From contig CAYJJU010000006.1 of assembly GCA_964370635.1 (NCBI GenBank), forward strand, positions 1 to 64,000: a DNA stretch of 64,000 nt. The letters are read 5' to 3'. Numbering within the stretch: the first letter of the stretch is position 1; each line of letters starts with the position of its first letter. The DNA comes from SIG603 sp964370635 (GTDB taxonomy: Bacteria; Bacillota; Clostridia; Oscillospirales; Acutalibacteraceae). This document shows, one piece after another, positions 7,392 through 15,526 of this stretch. A program made the translations under genes and the position numbers. Under the pieces are notes generated by a model. The model saw nothing but the letters and a program-made list of their open reading frames with translations, did no database searches and was not told where the DNA came from.

Positions 7392-10300
7392 AAACCTCAA
7401 CTACACCTTCAAATACTTTTTCGGCGCCGCCTGTCATAAGTACTTTTTCGTCGGTGTAATTTACTATTAGGTCGCCGCCTTTAAGCATTACTCTGATGTC
7501 TTCGCCTTTTGGTGAGTAACCTCTAAGTATTGAAGCGACAGCCGCCGCGCAGGCGCAAGTTCCGCAGGCAAGAGTTTCACCGGAGCCTCTCTCCCATGCC
7601 CTGACTTTTATTGTGTTAGGATCAATAATTTCAACAAATTCAGCGTTTACGCCCTCTGGGAAAATTTCTGCTTCCTCAAAGCTTTTTCCTATTACGGAAA
7701 GCTCTAATTTATCCACGGAGTTTGTGAAAACCACGCAGTGAGGATTTCCCATAGAAACGCAGTTGATATTATATATCACGCCGTTTATCTCGACATCTCT
7801 GTTAATAATCATGTCGCCATCAAGGTTTACAGGGATGCTTGCAGCCGAGAACTGTGGTTTGTCCATGTCGACTGTGACCTTGACTACCTTGTTCATCTTG
7901 GTAATAACCCTGCATTCTTTAATGCCGCTGAGAGTTTCAATTTGTATGGTTTTAGACTTCACTAAGCCGTTATCATAAAGATATTTTGCCACACAACGCA
8001 GTCCGTTTCCGCACATTCTGCCTTCGCTGCCATCTTTATTAAACATACGCATTTTTGCATCCGCTACATCTGATGGGCAAATTAAGATTACACCGTCGCC
8101 GCCGATGCCTGTCGCCCTGTCTGAAAGATAGATTGATAAAAATTCAGGCGAGTCAACGGAATGCTCGAAACAATCGATATAAATATAATCATTGCTTGTT
8201 CCATGCATTTTTGTAAATGCAATTTTGCGGCTTTCGGTTTTCATGTCGTTTATGTCCACTATTTCAGTGTTATAAACGGTGTATTTACTCATAAGACTGT
8301 CGGCAAGTGCGTTTGCTGTGTCTAGGGCTGTAAGGCAAGGTATGCCTAAAAGACTTGCTTTTCTTCTAATTTTAACACTATCCCTTGCAGGATTTCTTCC
8401 TTTTGCCGATGTGGAAATTACATAGTTTATCTCTTTGCTCTCAAGCAAGGTAATGGTGTTAACAGGATTTTGGTGGATTTTATTTACTATTTTCACGGTT
8501 AAGCCATATTTTGCAAGCACAGAGGCGGTTCCCATGGTGGCATATAATTTAAAGCCTAGTTTATCAAACTTCTTGGCAATTTCGCCGATTTCACCCTTGT
8601 CTTGATTTCTAACTGTGATGAATACGCCACCGCCGTTTTTCTTCATCTTGTTGCCAGCGGCTACAAGGCCTTTATATAAAGCCTCTTCCATATTGTTTCC
8701 TATGCCTAAAACTTCTCCAGTAGATTTCATTTCAGGTCCTAATTGTGTGTCTACATCGGTTAGTTTTTCAAATGAGAACACAGGTACTTTAACGGCAACA
8801 TAAGGCGAGGTTTTATAAAGTCCTGTTCCAAAACCTAAGTCCTTAAGCTTAAATCCTAGGCTTACTTTAGTTGCAAGGTCGCACATAGGCACGCCCGTTA
8901 CTTTACTTAAATAAGGAACTGTTCTTGATGCCCTTGGATTTACTTCAATTACAAAAAGCTGTCCTTCTGTATAGATGTACTGTAAATTCATAAGGCCTAT
9001 AGCCTTAAGCTCTTTACAAAGTGTTTCAGTAGTTTTAATGATGGTTTCGATTATATCGTCGTCTACATGCTGTGCAGGATATACGGCAATACTGTCGCCT
9101 GAGTGAACACCGGTTCTCTCAATATGCTCCATGATGCCAGGAATTAGTATATTATCGCCGTCGCAAATAGCATCGACTTCAAGCTCCATGCCGCTTAAAT
9201 ATTTGTCTATAAGCACAGGATTGTCTTGCTTTTGTCTTAGGATAATCTCCATGTACTCTATAATGTCTTCATCGCTGTAGGCAATTATCATGTTTTGACC
9301 GCCTAAAACGTATGATGGGCGCATAAGTACAGGGTAGCTTAAAGATTTAGCCGCCTGTAAAGCTTCATCGGCTGTGGCTATAGTAAAGCCTTTTGGTCTA
9401 CCGATATTGTTCTTCTCAAGTAAGGCCTCGAAACGCTCTCTGTCCTCGGCTGCGTCTATGCTATCTGCCGATGTTCCTATAATTTCTATATTATTTTCGG
9501 CAAGAGTTTTTGTAAGCTTTATTGCAGTTTGCCCACCAAATGCGACGAATACGCCTTTTGGTTTTTCGATGTTTATGATGTTCATGACATCTTCACTGCA
9601 AAGTGGCTCAAAATATAGTCTATCGGCTGTGTCAAAGTCTGTAGACACGGTTTCTGGGTTGTTATTGATTATGGCAACCTCATAGCCTAGTCTTTGTAAG
9701 GCTTCAACACAGTGAACGCTTGCATAGTCAAATTCAATGCCTTGACCAATTCTTATAGGTCCTGAACCTAAAACCACAACGGTCTCTTTATCGGTTGTTC
9801 CGATAAATTCTAAGGCTTCATTCTCTCCACCGCTTTCCGGTAGGTCGTATGTTCCATAGAAATACGGTGTGCCTGCCTTAAATTCACCTGCACAAGTGTC
9901 AACCATTATAAAGTTTTCTGAGATTTTGTGTTCAATTTCATTTTTAGATATACGTTTTAGCGCCTCGTCTGTAAAGCCGAGTTTTTTACCCTTTACATAG
10001 GTATCAAAGTCGATTTTTGTGTCCTCTATCGCCTTTTCATAGTTTAAAATATTCTCTATTTTTGATAGGAACCACATATCTATCCATGTGAAATCGTGTA
10101 TTTCTTGTGATGTAACTCCTCTTTTTAGAAGCTCTACTATTGCAAAAAGTCTTTGGTCTGTCGCATCTTTAAGTATTTGCCAAAGCTCGCCGTCTTCTTT
10201 AGAGTGAAACGCAGGTAAGTCTAGTGTATCAAGTGAAATTTCTGCACCCCTTACCGCTTTCATTAAAGCCATTTCAAAGGTATCGGCTATAGACATAACC

Positions 10301-11442
10301 TCGCCCGTTGCTTTCATTTGTGTGCCTAAATTTCTTTTTGCATATACAAATTTATCAAATGGCCATTTTGGGAATTTAACCGCAACATAGTCAAGTGCCG
10401 GTTCAAATGCGGCATAGGTTTTACCTGTAACTGCATTTATGATTTCATCAAGTGTGTAGCCTATTGCAATTTTTGTCGCAACTTTTGCTATAGGATAACC
10501 TGTAGCCTTTGATGCAAGTGCCGATGAGCGTGACACACGAGGGTTAACTTCGATAACCGCATATTCAAAAGATGTTGGGTGCAGTGCGAATTGGCAGTTA
10601 CAACCACCCTCAACTCCAAGGGCTTCTATGATGTTTATAGCCGCTGTTCTTAGCATTTGGTATTCTTTATCCGATAAAGTTACGGCAGGTGCTATGACTA
10701 TGCTATCGCCTGTGTGTACGCCTACAGGGTCAAAGTTTTCCATAGAGCAGATTGTAATGGTGTTATGCGCGCCGTCTCGAATTACTTCAAACTCAATTTC
10801 TTTCCAACCGGCAATACTTTTTTCTACAAGGATTTGAGTAATTGGAGAAAGTGCAAGTCCGTTTGCAGCAACTTCAAATAACTCTTCCTCGGTATCGACA
10901 ATACCGCCGCCTGAACCGCCTAGGGTAAACGCAGGCCTAATGATTACGGGATATTCTATTTCTTTTGCAAACTCTGCAGCATCTTCTACATTTGTAACAA
11001 CTTTTGAAGGAATACAAGGCTCGCCTATGCTCTCCATTGTGTCCTTAAAGATTTGTCTGTCCTCTGCCTTGTCTATAGTCTCAGGGGAAGCACCCAAAAG
11101 TTTTACTCCATTTTCTTCTAAAAATCCTTCTTTTGCAAGTTGCATAGAAAGAGTAAGACCTGTTTGTCCACCAAATCCTGAAAGTATGCTGTCGGGTTTT
11201 TCTTTTTTAATTATTCTCTTAATTGTTTCTATGTTAAGTGGCTCTATATAAATTCTATCAGCCATTGCATTATCTGTCATGATAGTTGCAGGGTTAGAGT
11301 TTACGAGGACTATTTCAATACCGTCGTCTTTTAGCGCACGGCAAGCTTGAGTTCCCGCATAGTCAAACTCTGCCGCTTGACCTATAACTATTGGGCCTGA
11401 ACCTATAACAAGTACCTTTTTTATGTCTTTATTTAGTGGCAT
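7390..11442 (-). CDS. carB-dapF: Fused carbamoyl-phosphate synthase large subunit and diaminopimelate epimerase
   Basis: One uninterrupted 1350-codon frame. Residues 1 to about 1065 are a full CarB: two ATP-grasp halves (starting KKVLVIGSGPIVIGQAAEFDYAG and ETVVVLGSGPIRIGQGIEFDYAS) and a C-terminal MGS-like allosteric domain (FITVRNQDKGEIGEI, ATMGTASVLAKYGL). It makes carbamoyl phosphate for pyrimidines and arginine. From residue 1067 the protein is a complete DapF, beginning KIAFTKMHGTSNDY, with both catalytic cysteines: MCGNGLRC (C1144) and ACGTCACAAA (C1293). DapF converts LL- to meso-diaminopimelate for lysine and peptidoglycan. Residue 1067 is Met but has no good Shine-Dalgarno before it, so a fusion protein is expected. 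carA lies 2 bp upstream. Confidence 0.93.
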   Translation of the reverse strand: MPLNKDIKKVLVIGSGPIVIGQAAEFDYAGTQACRALKDDGIEIVLVNSNPATIMTDNAMADRIYIEPLNIETIKRIIKKEKPDSILSGFGGQTGLTLSMQLAKEGFLEENGVKLLGASPETIDKAEDRQIFKDTMESIGEPCIPSKVVTNVEDAAEFAKEIEYPVIIRPAFTLGGSGGGIVDTEEELFEVAANGLALSPITQILVEKSIAGWKEIEFEVIRDGAHNTITICSMENFDPVGVHTGDSIVIAPAVTLSDKEYQMLRTAAINIIEALGVEGGCNCQFALHPTSFEYAVIEVNPRVSRSSALASKATGYPIAKVATKIAIGYTLDEIINAVTGKTYAAFEPALDYVAVKFPKWPFDKFVYAKRNLGTQMKATGEVMSIADTFEMALMKAVRGAEISLDTLDLPAFHSKEDGELWQILKDATDQRLFAIVELLKRGVTSQEIHDFTWIDMWFLSKIENILNYEKAIEDTKIDFDTYVKGKKLGFTDEALKRISKNEIEHKISENFIMVDTCAGEFKAGTPYFYGTYDLPESGGENEALEFIGTTDKETVVVLGSGPIRIGQGIEFDYASVHCVEALQRLGYEVAIINNNPETVSTDFDTADRLYFEPLCSEDVMNIINIEKPKGVFVAFGGQTAIKLTKTLAENNIEIIGTSADSIDAAEDRERFEALLEKNNIGRPKGFTIATADEALQAAKSLSYPVLMRPSYVLGGQNMIIAYSDEDIIEYMEIILRQKQDNPVLIDKYLSGMELEVDAICDGDNILIPGIMEHIERTGVHSGDSIAVYPAQHVDDDIIETIIKTTETLCKELKAIGLMNLQYIYTEGQLFVIEVNPRASRTVPYLSKVTGVPMCDLATKVSLGFKLKDLGFGTGLYKTSPYVAVKVPVFSFEKLTDVDTQLGPEMKSTGEVLGIGNNMEEALYKGLVAAGNKMKKNGGGVFITVRNQDKGEIGEIAKKFDKLGFKLYATMGTASVLAKYGLTVKIVNKIHQNPVNTITLLESKEINYVISTSAKGRNPARDSVKIRRKASLLGIPCLTALDTANALADSLMSKYTVYNTEIVDINDMKTESRKIAFTKMHGTSNDYIYIDCFEHSVDSPEFLSIYLSDRATGIGGDGVILICPSDVADAKMRMFNKDGSEGRMCGNGLRCVAKYLYDNGLVKSKTIQIETLSGIKECRVITKMNKVVKVTVDMDKPQFSAASIPVNLDGDMIINRDVEINGVIYNINCVSMGNPHCVVFTNSVDKLELSVIGKSFEEAEIFPEGVNAEFVEIIDPNTIKVRAWERGSGETLACGTCACAAAVASILRGYSPKGEDIRVMLKGGDLIVNYTDEKVLMTGGAEKVFEGVVEV

Positions 11443-11444
11443 AA

Positions 11445-12512
11445 TTAACCCTCCATCATTTTAAAGAATTCGTCAAACAAGAACGCTGTATCCATAGGGC
11501 CTGAGCTTGCCTCTGGGTGGAACTGGCAAGTAAATGCGGGGAAGTTTTTGTATCTTACGCCCTCACAAGTCTTGTCATTTACATTTATAAACAGCTCACT
11601 TGCAATTTTCTCATCGATTGTATCGGACATAACCGCATAGCCGTGGTTTTGGCTTGAGATATACACCCTGCCCGTTTCTGTATTTTTAACAGGCTGATTG
11701 GCGCCTCTGTGTCCGTATTTAAGCTTAGTTGTCTTAAATCCGTTTGCAAGAGCTAAAAGTTGGTGGCCTAGGCAAATTCCAAAAGTCGGAATATTAAGCG
11801 CCATTATTTCTTTAAGATTATTTATAACCTCAACATTTTCTGCAGGGTCACCAGGGCCGTTAGAAAGCATTATGCCGTCTACATTCATAGCTTTAATCTG
11901 CTGTGCTGTAGTGTTATGAGGACAAACAACGACATTTGCGCCTCTGTTTTCAAGCTCTCTATAGATATTCATTTTATAACCAAAGTCCATAAGTGCGATT
12001 TTCTTTGTCTTTGTGTCGTCTGTTTTTTCTTCAAACGCTTTAACAGAAACACTCTCAACCGCCTTTTGTACTTTATAATTTTTAATTTTATCAAAATCGG
12101 CGTTTTTAGGGTCTGTTACTATAGCGCCGTTCATTACTCCGCTTTCACGAATAATTTTCGTCAGTGTTCTTGTGTCTATTCCGCAAAGACCGATGACGCC
12201 CTTTTCTTTAAAAAAGGTGTCTAAGTCCCCGTCACATCTAAAATTGGAGGGAACTTGACACCATTCTTTTACAATATATGCACATGGACCGATAACATCG
12301 CCCTCAAAATCAGCGGGAATAACGCCGTAATTTCCAATAAGTGGAAATGTTTGAACAACGATTTGCCCGAAATAGCTTTTATCTGTAAGCGTTTCGAGGT
12401 ATCCTGTCATTCCTGTTGTAAAAACAACTTCAGCAGTAATTTCGCCACTTTTACCAAATGACTCACCGCTAAAGACTTTTCCGTTTTCCAAAACTAAATA
12501 CGCCTTACTCAT
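11445..12512 (-). CDS. carA: Carbamoyl-phosphate synthase small subunit (glutaminase)
   Basis: Class I glutamine amidotransferase subunit that hydrolyses glutamine and channels ammonia to CarB. The N-terminal CPSase small-chain domain is followed by the GATase, with nucleophile motif FGICLGHQ, oxyanion motif SNGPGDP and the catalytic His-Glu in FHPEAS. An upstream in-frame ATG at 12527 contains the GGAG ribosome site of the ATG at 12512 (9-nt spacing), so 12512 is chosen. The stop is 2 bp from the carB-dapF start, implying coupled translation of the two subunits. Confidence 0.95.
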   Translation of the reverse strand: MSKAYLVLENGKVFSGESFGKSGEITAEVVFTTGMTGYLETLTDKSYFGQIVVQTFPLIGNYGVIPADFEGDVIGPCAYIVKEWCQVPSNFRCDGDLDTFFKEKGVIGLCGIDTRTLTKIIRESGVMNGAIVTDPKNADFDKIKNYKVQKAVESVSVKAFEEKTDDTKTKKIALMDFGYKMNIYRELENRGANVVVCPHNTTAQQIKAMNVDGIMLSNGPGDPAENVEVINNLKEIMALNIPTFGICLGHQLLALANGFKTTKLKYGHRGANQPVKNTETGRVYISSQNHGYAVMSDTIDEKIASELFINVNDKTCEGVRYKNFPAFTCQFHPEASSGPMDTAFLFDEFFKMMEG

Positions 12513-12609
12513 TAATACATTCTCCATTTCTCATTAATTTAAACTTTAAGCACAATACATACTAAATAGATTATACCAAACTTTTAAGCATTTTAACACC
12601 CAAAATCCC

Positions 12610-12656
12610 AAAAAAAGACATCACCCGTCAAAAATTTTCATTTAGATGGTGAAGCC
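12610..12656 (-). promoter_or_regulatory. Terminator-like leader hairpin before carA (possible attenuator)
   Basis: On the minus strand GGCTTCACC (12648-12656) pairs with GGTGATGTC (12617-12625), nine positions with one mismatch and one G-U pair, followed at once by T7 (12610-12616). It lies about 25 nt after the expected start site and about 100 nt before carA. A GAGGAGG motif (12655-12661) overlaps the 5' arm, and a six-codon ORF (ATG at 12641 to TGA at 12621) lies in the loop. It could attenuate carA or simply end the upstream kinase transcript. No PyrR-binding sequence was recognised. Confidence 0.5.
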
Positions 12657-12685
12657 TCCTCATTTATTTGTGCTTATCTCAAGAG

Positions 12686-12714
12686 ATTATACGCTAAATA
12701 GTGTCATTTGTCAA
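12686..12714 (-). promoter_or_regulatory. Consensus sigma-A promoter for carA
   Basis: Perfect TTGACA (12709-12714), 17-bp spacer and perfect TATAAT (12686-12691) on the minus strand. The -35 box and spacer lie within the last codons of the upstream kinase gene. The expected start is near 12679, giving a leader of about 165 nt. Confidence 0.88.
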
Positions 12715-13275
12715 CAGTTTTTTTATAGATTCATCTTTAAATATCGCCTTGCAAAGATTTTTGATAGATGGGTTATATTCACCCGTAGTGTCTACATTAT
12801 AAGTCGGAACTGGAAGCGATGGCGGTGTATACTGCGGTGTTTTGTCTTCGTCTATATCGTTTTGGACGCTGTCGCCATGAAAATAAACTCTGGATTTATC
12901 CGAATTTCCACGGCTTTTGTAGCGCTTAAATGCAAGCTTTTTATCAACATCACAAATTATAAAGGACATATCGCAAATTTCTTCAAAGCCACTTAACATA
13001 TAAACCCACACCTTATGCTGAAATGCCGCCTCTATTATCAGCGATACATTGTTTTTTAATAATGATTTTACAGTGTCAAAAAATATGTTGGTTACGGTGA
13101 GGTTTGTGTCGGGTGAAAGATTGTCGTGTTTATCTTCCATTGTGTGTACATAGCCCTCCTTAATTTTATCCCTGCTGATCATTTGCATATGAGAGAAGTC
13201 GGAAAATTTTTGCGCTAAAGTAGTTTTACCGCTACCTGGTCTACCTGTAACAATTATTAGATATGGTTTTTTCAT
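12694..13275 (-). CDS. P-loop kinase-like ATPase
   Basis: The 193-residue protein begins with a clear Walker A motif, VTGRPGSGKTTLAQKF (residues 9-24), typical of small AAA/zeta-toxin-like or nucleoside-kinase-like P-loop proteins. The central segment NNVSLIIEAAFQHKVW resembles strand-2/lid regions of such kinases, and RYKSRGNSDKSR may supply a lid arginine. The substrate cannot be told; the fold suggests phosphorylation of a small molecule. The ATG has GAGG 6 nt upstream. It is separated from the sugar isomerase-like gene by a hairpin terminator, and its 3' end carries the carA promoter. Confidence 0.72.
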   Translation of the reverse strand: MKKPYLIIVTGRPGSGKTTLAQKFSDFSHMQMISRDKIKEGYVHTMEDKHDNLSPDTNLTVTNIFFDTVKSLLKNNVSLIIEAAFQHKVWVYMLSGFEEICDMSFIICDVDKKLAFKRYKSRGNSDKSRVYFHGDSVQNDIDEDKTPQYTPPSLPVPTYNVDTTGEYNPSIKNLCKAIFKDESIKKLLTNDTI

Positions 13276-13288
13276 GCTTACCTCTAAA

Positions 13289-13324
13289 AAGGATAGTTCA
13301 CAGCTTTCGCTACAAACTATCCTT
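13289..13324 (-). terminator. Terminator of the sugar isomerase-like gene
   Basis: A 10-bp perfect stem (AAGGATAGTT at 13289-13298, AACTATCCTT at 13315-13324) is followed on the minus strand by T5. It lies between the isomerase-like stop (13338) and the kinase start (13275). Confidence 0.75.
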
Positions 13325-13337
13325 AAATTAACTAAAA

Positions 13338-14255
13338 TTATTTATTCTCGTCTTTTTTCTCGGGTGGTGGGCCCATTTCTACTTTTGGCCATGGGTTTGG
13401 TGTGTGGTTTCCGCCTCTTGCCCATTTTAGATACTCAAGAGCATGAAGTTGACCTGTCATCTCCCAATCTCTGCCGTATATTGGGTCATGATAACCCTCA
13501 ACGCAAACTGTACCCTCATAGCCGTTTTGATATAGAGTAAAGAATACTTCTCTCCAGTCTGTATCACCAAAACCAGGTGTTCTCATGTGAACAAAGTTTT
13601 TGTGTCCTACAATACCGAATTTTTTAATTTGATCCCACTCTATTGTAGCGTCTTTGCCGTGTACGTGTTTGATTTTATGTACCCACTCTTTAAGATTTGG
13701 TAGTGGATCGATAAGTTGTCCCATTTGGTGAGCTGGTTCCCACTCTAGTCCCATGTTTTCAGCAGGAACTTCATTAAACATCATTTCCCATGCTTTTGGG
13801 TTAAATGCGATGTTGCAAGTAGCTTTATTCCATGTGCCGTTCATTGGGCAGTTTTCAAACAAAATCATAACGCCTTTATCTGCAGCATATTTTGTAAGCT
13901 CGCCGAATACTTCTTTAAATCTTGGCATAGCAGCCTCAACTGACTCGCCTTCAATAGCACCTGCAAAAGTACAAACTTTATCTGTACCAAATAGATGAGC
14001 TGCATCTATAACTGATTTAAGCTCTGCTAAGTGGCTTTCGTTTTGTAGTGGGTTACAAAATAGTCCAAATGTAGGTATGATAGCTTTATCGCCTACGATA
14101 TCTTTCATTTTTTTAGCATATTCTGCTAAATCTATTCCGCCAAGTTCCATGTGAAAGTTTGGTGAAATAGCTTCAAATCCTGCGTTAACAAGATGTGGAG
14201 CCCATTCTAAACTAAATCTACCCGGCACACAAGTACCAATTTTAATCTCTTTCAT
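13338..14255 (-). CDS. Sugar phosphate isomerase/epimerase family protein (xylose isomerase-like TIM barrel)
   Basis: A 305-residue AP-endonuclease-2/xylose-isomerase-like TIM barrel. Visible barrel features are an initial IKIGTCVPGRF strand, metal-ligand-type segments VMILFENCPMNG, LEWEPAHQMG and VHGKDATIEW, and C-terminal VCVEGYHDP. These fit a divalent-metal sugar isomerase/epimerase, but the substrate is unknown. The start at 14255 has AAAGGGAG 7 nt upstream; an in-frame codon further upstream has no ribosome site and would add an unlikely N-terminus. It has its own promoter and terminator. The C-terminus is charged and proline-rich (PPPEKKDENK). Confidence 0.82.
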   Translation of the reverse strand: MKEIKIGTCVPGRFSLEWAPHLVNAGFEAISPNFHMELGGIDLAEYAKKMKDIVGDKAIIPTFGLFCNPLQNESHLAELKSVIDAAHLFGTDKVCTFAGAIEGESVEAAMPRFKEVFGELTKYAADKGVMILFENCPMNGTWNKATCNIAFNPKAWEMMFNEVPAENMGLEWEPAHQMGQLIDPLPNLKEWVHKIKHVHGKDATIEWDQIKKFGIVGHKNFVHMRTPGFGDTDWREVFFTLYQNGYEGTVCVEGYHDPIYGRDWEMTGQLHALEYLKWARGGNHTPNPWPKVEMGPPPEKKDENK

Positions 14256-14294
14256 AGTAAATCTCCCTTTTATTATATAATTATTACATAAAAA

Positions 14295-14323
14295 TGATAT
14301 CACGCAAAGCAAATATTGTCAAT
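14295..14323 (-). promoter_or_regulatory. Sigma-A promoter of the sugar isomerase-like gene
   Basis: TTGACA (14318-14323), 17-bp spacer, TATCAT (14295-14300) on the minus strand, about 40 bp before the start codon. Confidence 0.75.
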
Positions 14324-14350
14324 TAAATCTTAAAAAGTAGTAAAAAATTA

Positions 14351-15514
14351 TTATAAAGTTGTAGGAATATCGCTTTCGTAATCTACACCGGCAATTCCAA
14401 ATCCAAACAGTCCGTCAAAATCACCATGAAAACCGTCTAAATCTGTAAGTTTCGCTATGTTGTCGTCGTTTATTATATTCCACGCATTCATGACTTCTGT
14501 TTGAACGTCTTCACGCATTTCCCAGTCGTCCATTCTAACATAGCCGTCATCATCAATTTCCACTTCGTTTTTGCCGTAGCCTTTAAATAGTCTGTACATT
14601 TGCTCAATACAGTGCTCGTGAAGGCCTTTTTCTTTCATTACTTTGTAAAGTATTGAAATATATAAAGGAACAACCGGTATTGCACTGCTTGCCTGTGTTA
14701 CAAGCGCTTTATTGACAGCGACAAAGCTTTTACCATTTAATTCTTTAAGGCTATCATTTAGTGTGTCTGCAGTTTCTTTAAGATGTTTTTTAGCCTGTCC
14801 TATAGTACCGTTTAAATAAATTGGATGGGTAACTTCAGGTCCTAAGTAAGAATATGCCATGGTGACAAAATCATCGGCTAAAAGACCTTTCGCCTTTAAG
14901 TCATCAACCCAAAGCTTCCAGTCTTCTCCTCCCATGACTTTTACAGTTTCCACTACCTCATCTTCATTTGCAGGGTCAAAACTTGCATCTACTATTTTGC
15001 TTGTGTCAAGGTCAATTGACTTGTTGTTAAACGCTGTGCCTATGGGTTTTATTACCGATTTAAAGCTCTCTCCCTCGTCTGTGACTCTTTTAGGTGATGC
15101 AAGGCTGTACACGAGCATATCGATTTTTCCCATGTCTTTTGCAATGATTTCAGAGATTTCATCTCTTGTCTTTTTTGAAAAAGCATCGGCGTTTATTGTT
15201 TTAGCATAAAGCCCATCATTTTGAGCCTCGATTTCAAAAGCCCTGTTGTTATACCAACCGGCAGTTGCAGTGCGTCTTTCTGAAGGTTCTTTTTCAAAAG
15301 ACACGCCTAAAGTCATTGCGCCACTGCCAAAGGCAAGCGAAATTCTTGATGCAAGCCCATAGCCTGTTGAGCAGCCTAATACCAATACTTTTTTTGCGCT
15401 GTCAATTTTTCCTGCACTTTTTACATATTCAATCTGGTTTTGAACATTTTTCTGACAGCCTAGTGGATGTGATGTTGTGCAAATAAAGCCTCTTTTTTTC
15501 TGTTTAATTATCAT
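14351..15514 (-). CDS. fabV: Trans-2-enoyl-ACP/CoA reductase, FabV/Ter type
   Basis: NAD(P)H-dependent reductase of the double bond in the last step of fatty-acid elongation, or in crotonyl-CoA reduction for butyrate-type metabolism (Ter). The 387-residue length is typical of FabV. Hallmarks are the N-terminal GFICTTSHPLGCQ, the NAD-binding GCSTGYGLASRI, and the extended-SDR active site Y-x8-K in IYLNGTIGQAKK. Members of this family often tolerate triclosan. The gene is 12 bp downstream of an MFS transporter in a sortase-MFS-fabV operon. Whether the substrate is ACP- or CoA-linked cannot be decided. Confidence 0.92.
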   Translation of the reverse strand: MIIKQKKRGFICTTSHPLGCQKNVQNQIEYVKSAGKIDSAKKVLVLGCSTGYGLASRISLAFGSGAMTLGVSFEKEPSERRTATAGWYNNRAFEIEAQNDGLYAKTINADAFSKKTRDEISEIIAKDMGKIDMLVYSLASPKRVTDEGESFKSVIKPIGTAFNNKSIDLDTSKIVDASFDPANEDEVVETVKVMGGEDWKLWVDDLKAKGLLADDFVTMAYSYLGPEVTHPIYLNGTIGQAKKHLKETADTLNDSLKELNGKSFVAVNKALVTQASSAIPVVPLYISILYKVMKEKGLHEHCIEQMYRLFKGYGKNEVEIDDDGYVRMDDWEMREDVQTEVMNAWNIINDDNIAKLTDLDGFHGDFDGLFGFGIAGVDYESDIPTTL

Positions 15515-15526
15515 AATATTCCCCTT

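Noticed and set aside
8242..8244. Met 1067 of the CarB-DapF protein as a separate dapF start
   Set aside because: No Shine-Dalgarno sequence precedes it; the bases upstream (GTGGACATAAACGAC) give no purine-rich site, and there is no stop between the domains.
12255..12461. Plus-strand ORFs across carA
   Set aside because: Shadow frames opposite a conserved gene with no ribosome sites.
12528..12693. PyrR-binding attenuator upstream of carA
   Set aside because: No sequence like the PyrR anti-antiterminator loop was seen; only a generic hairpin plus T7 is reported.
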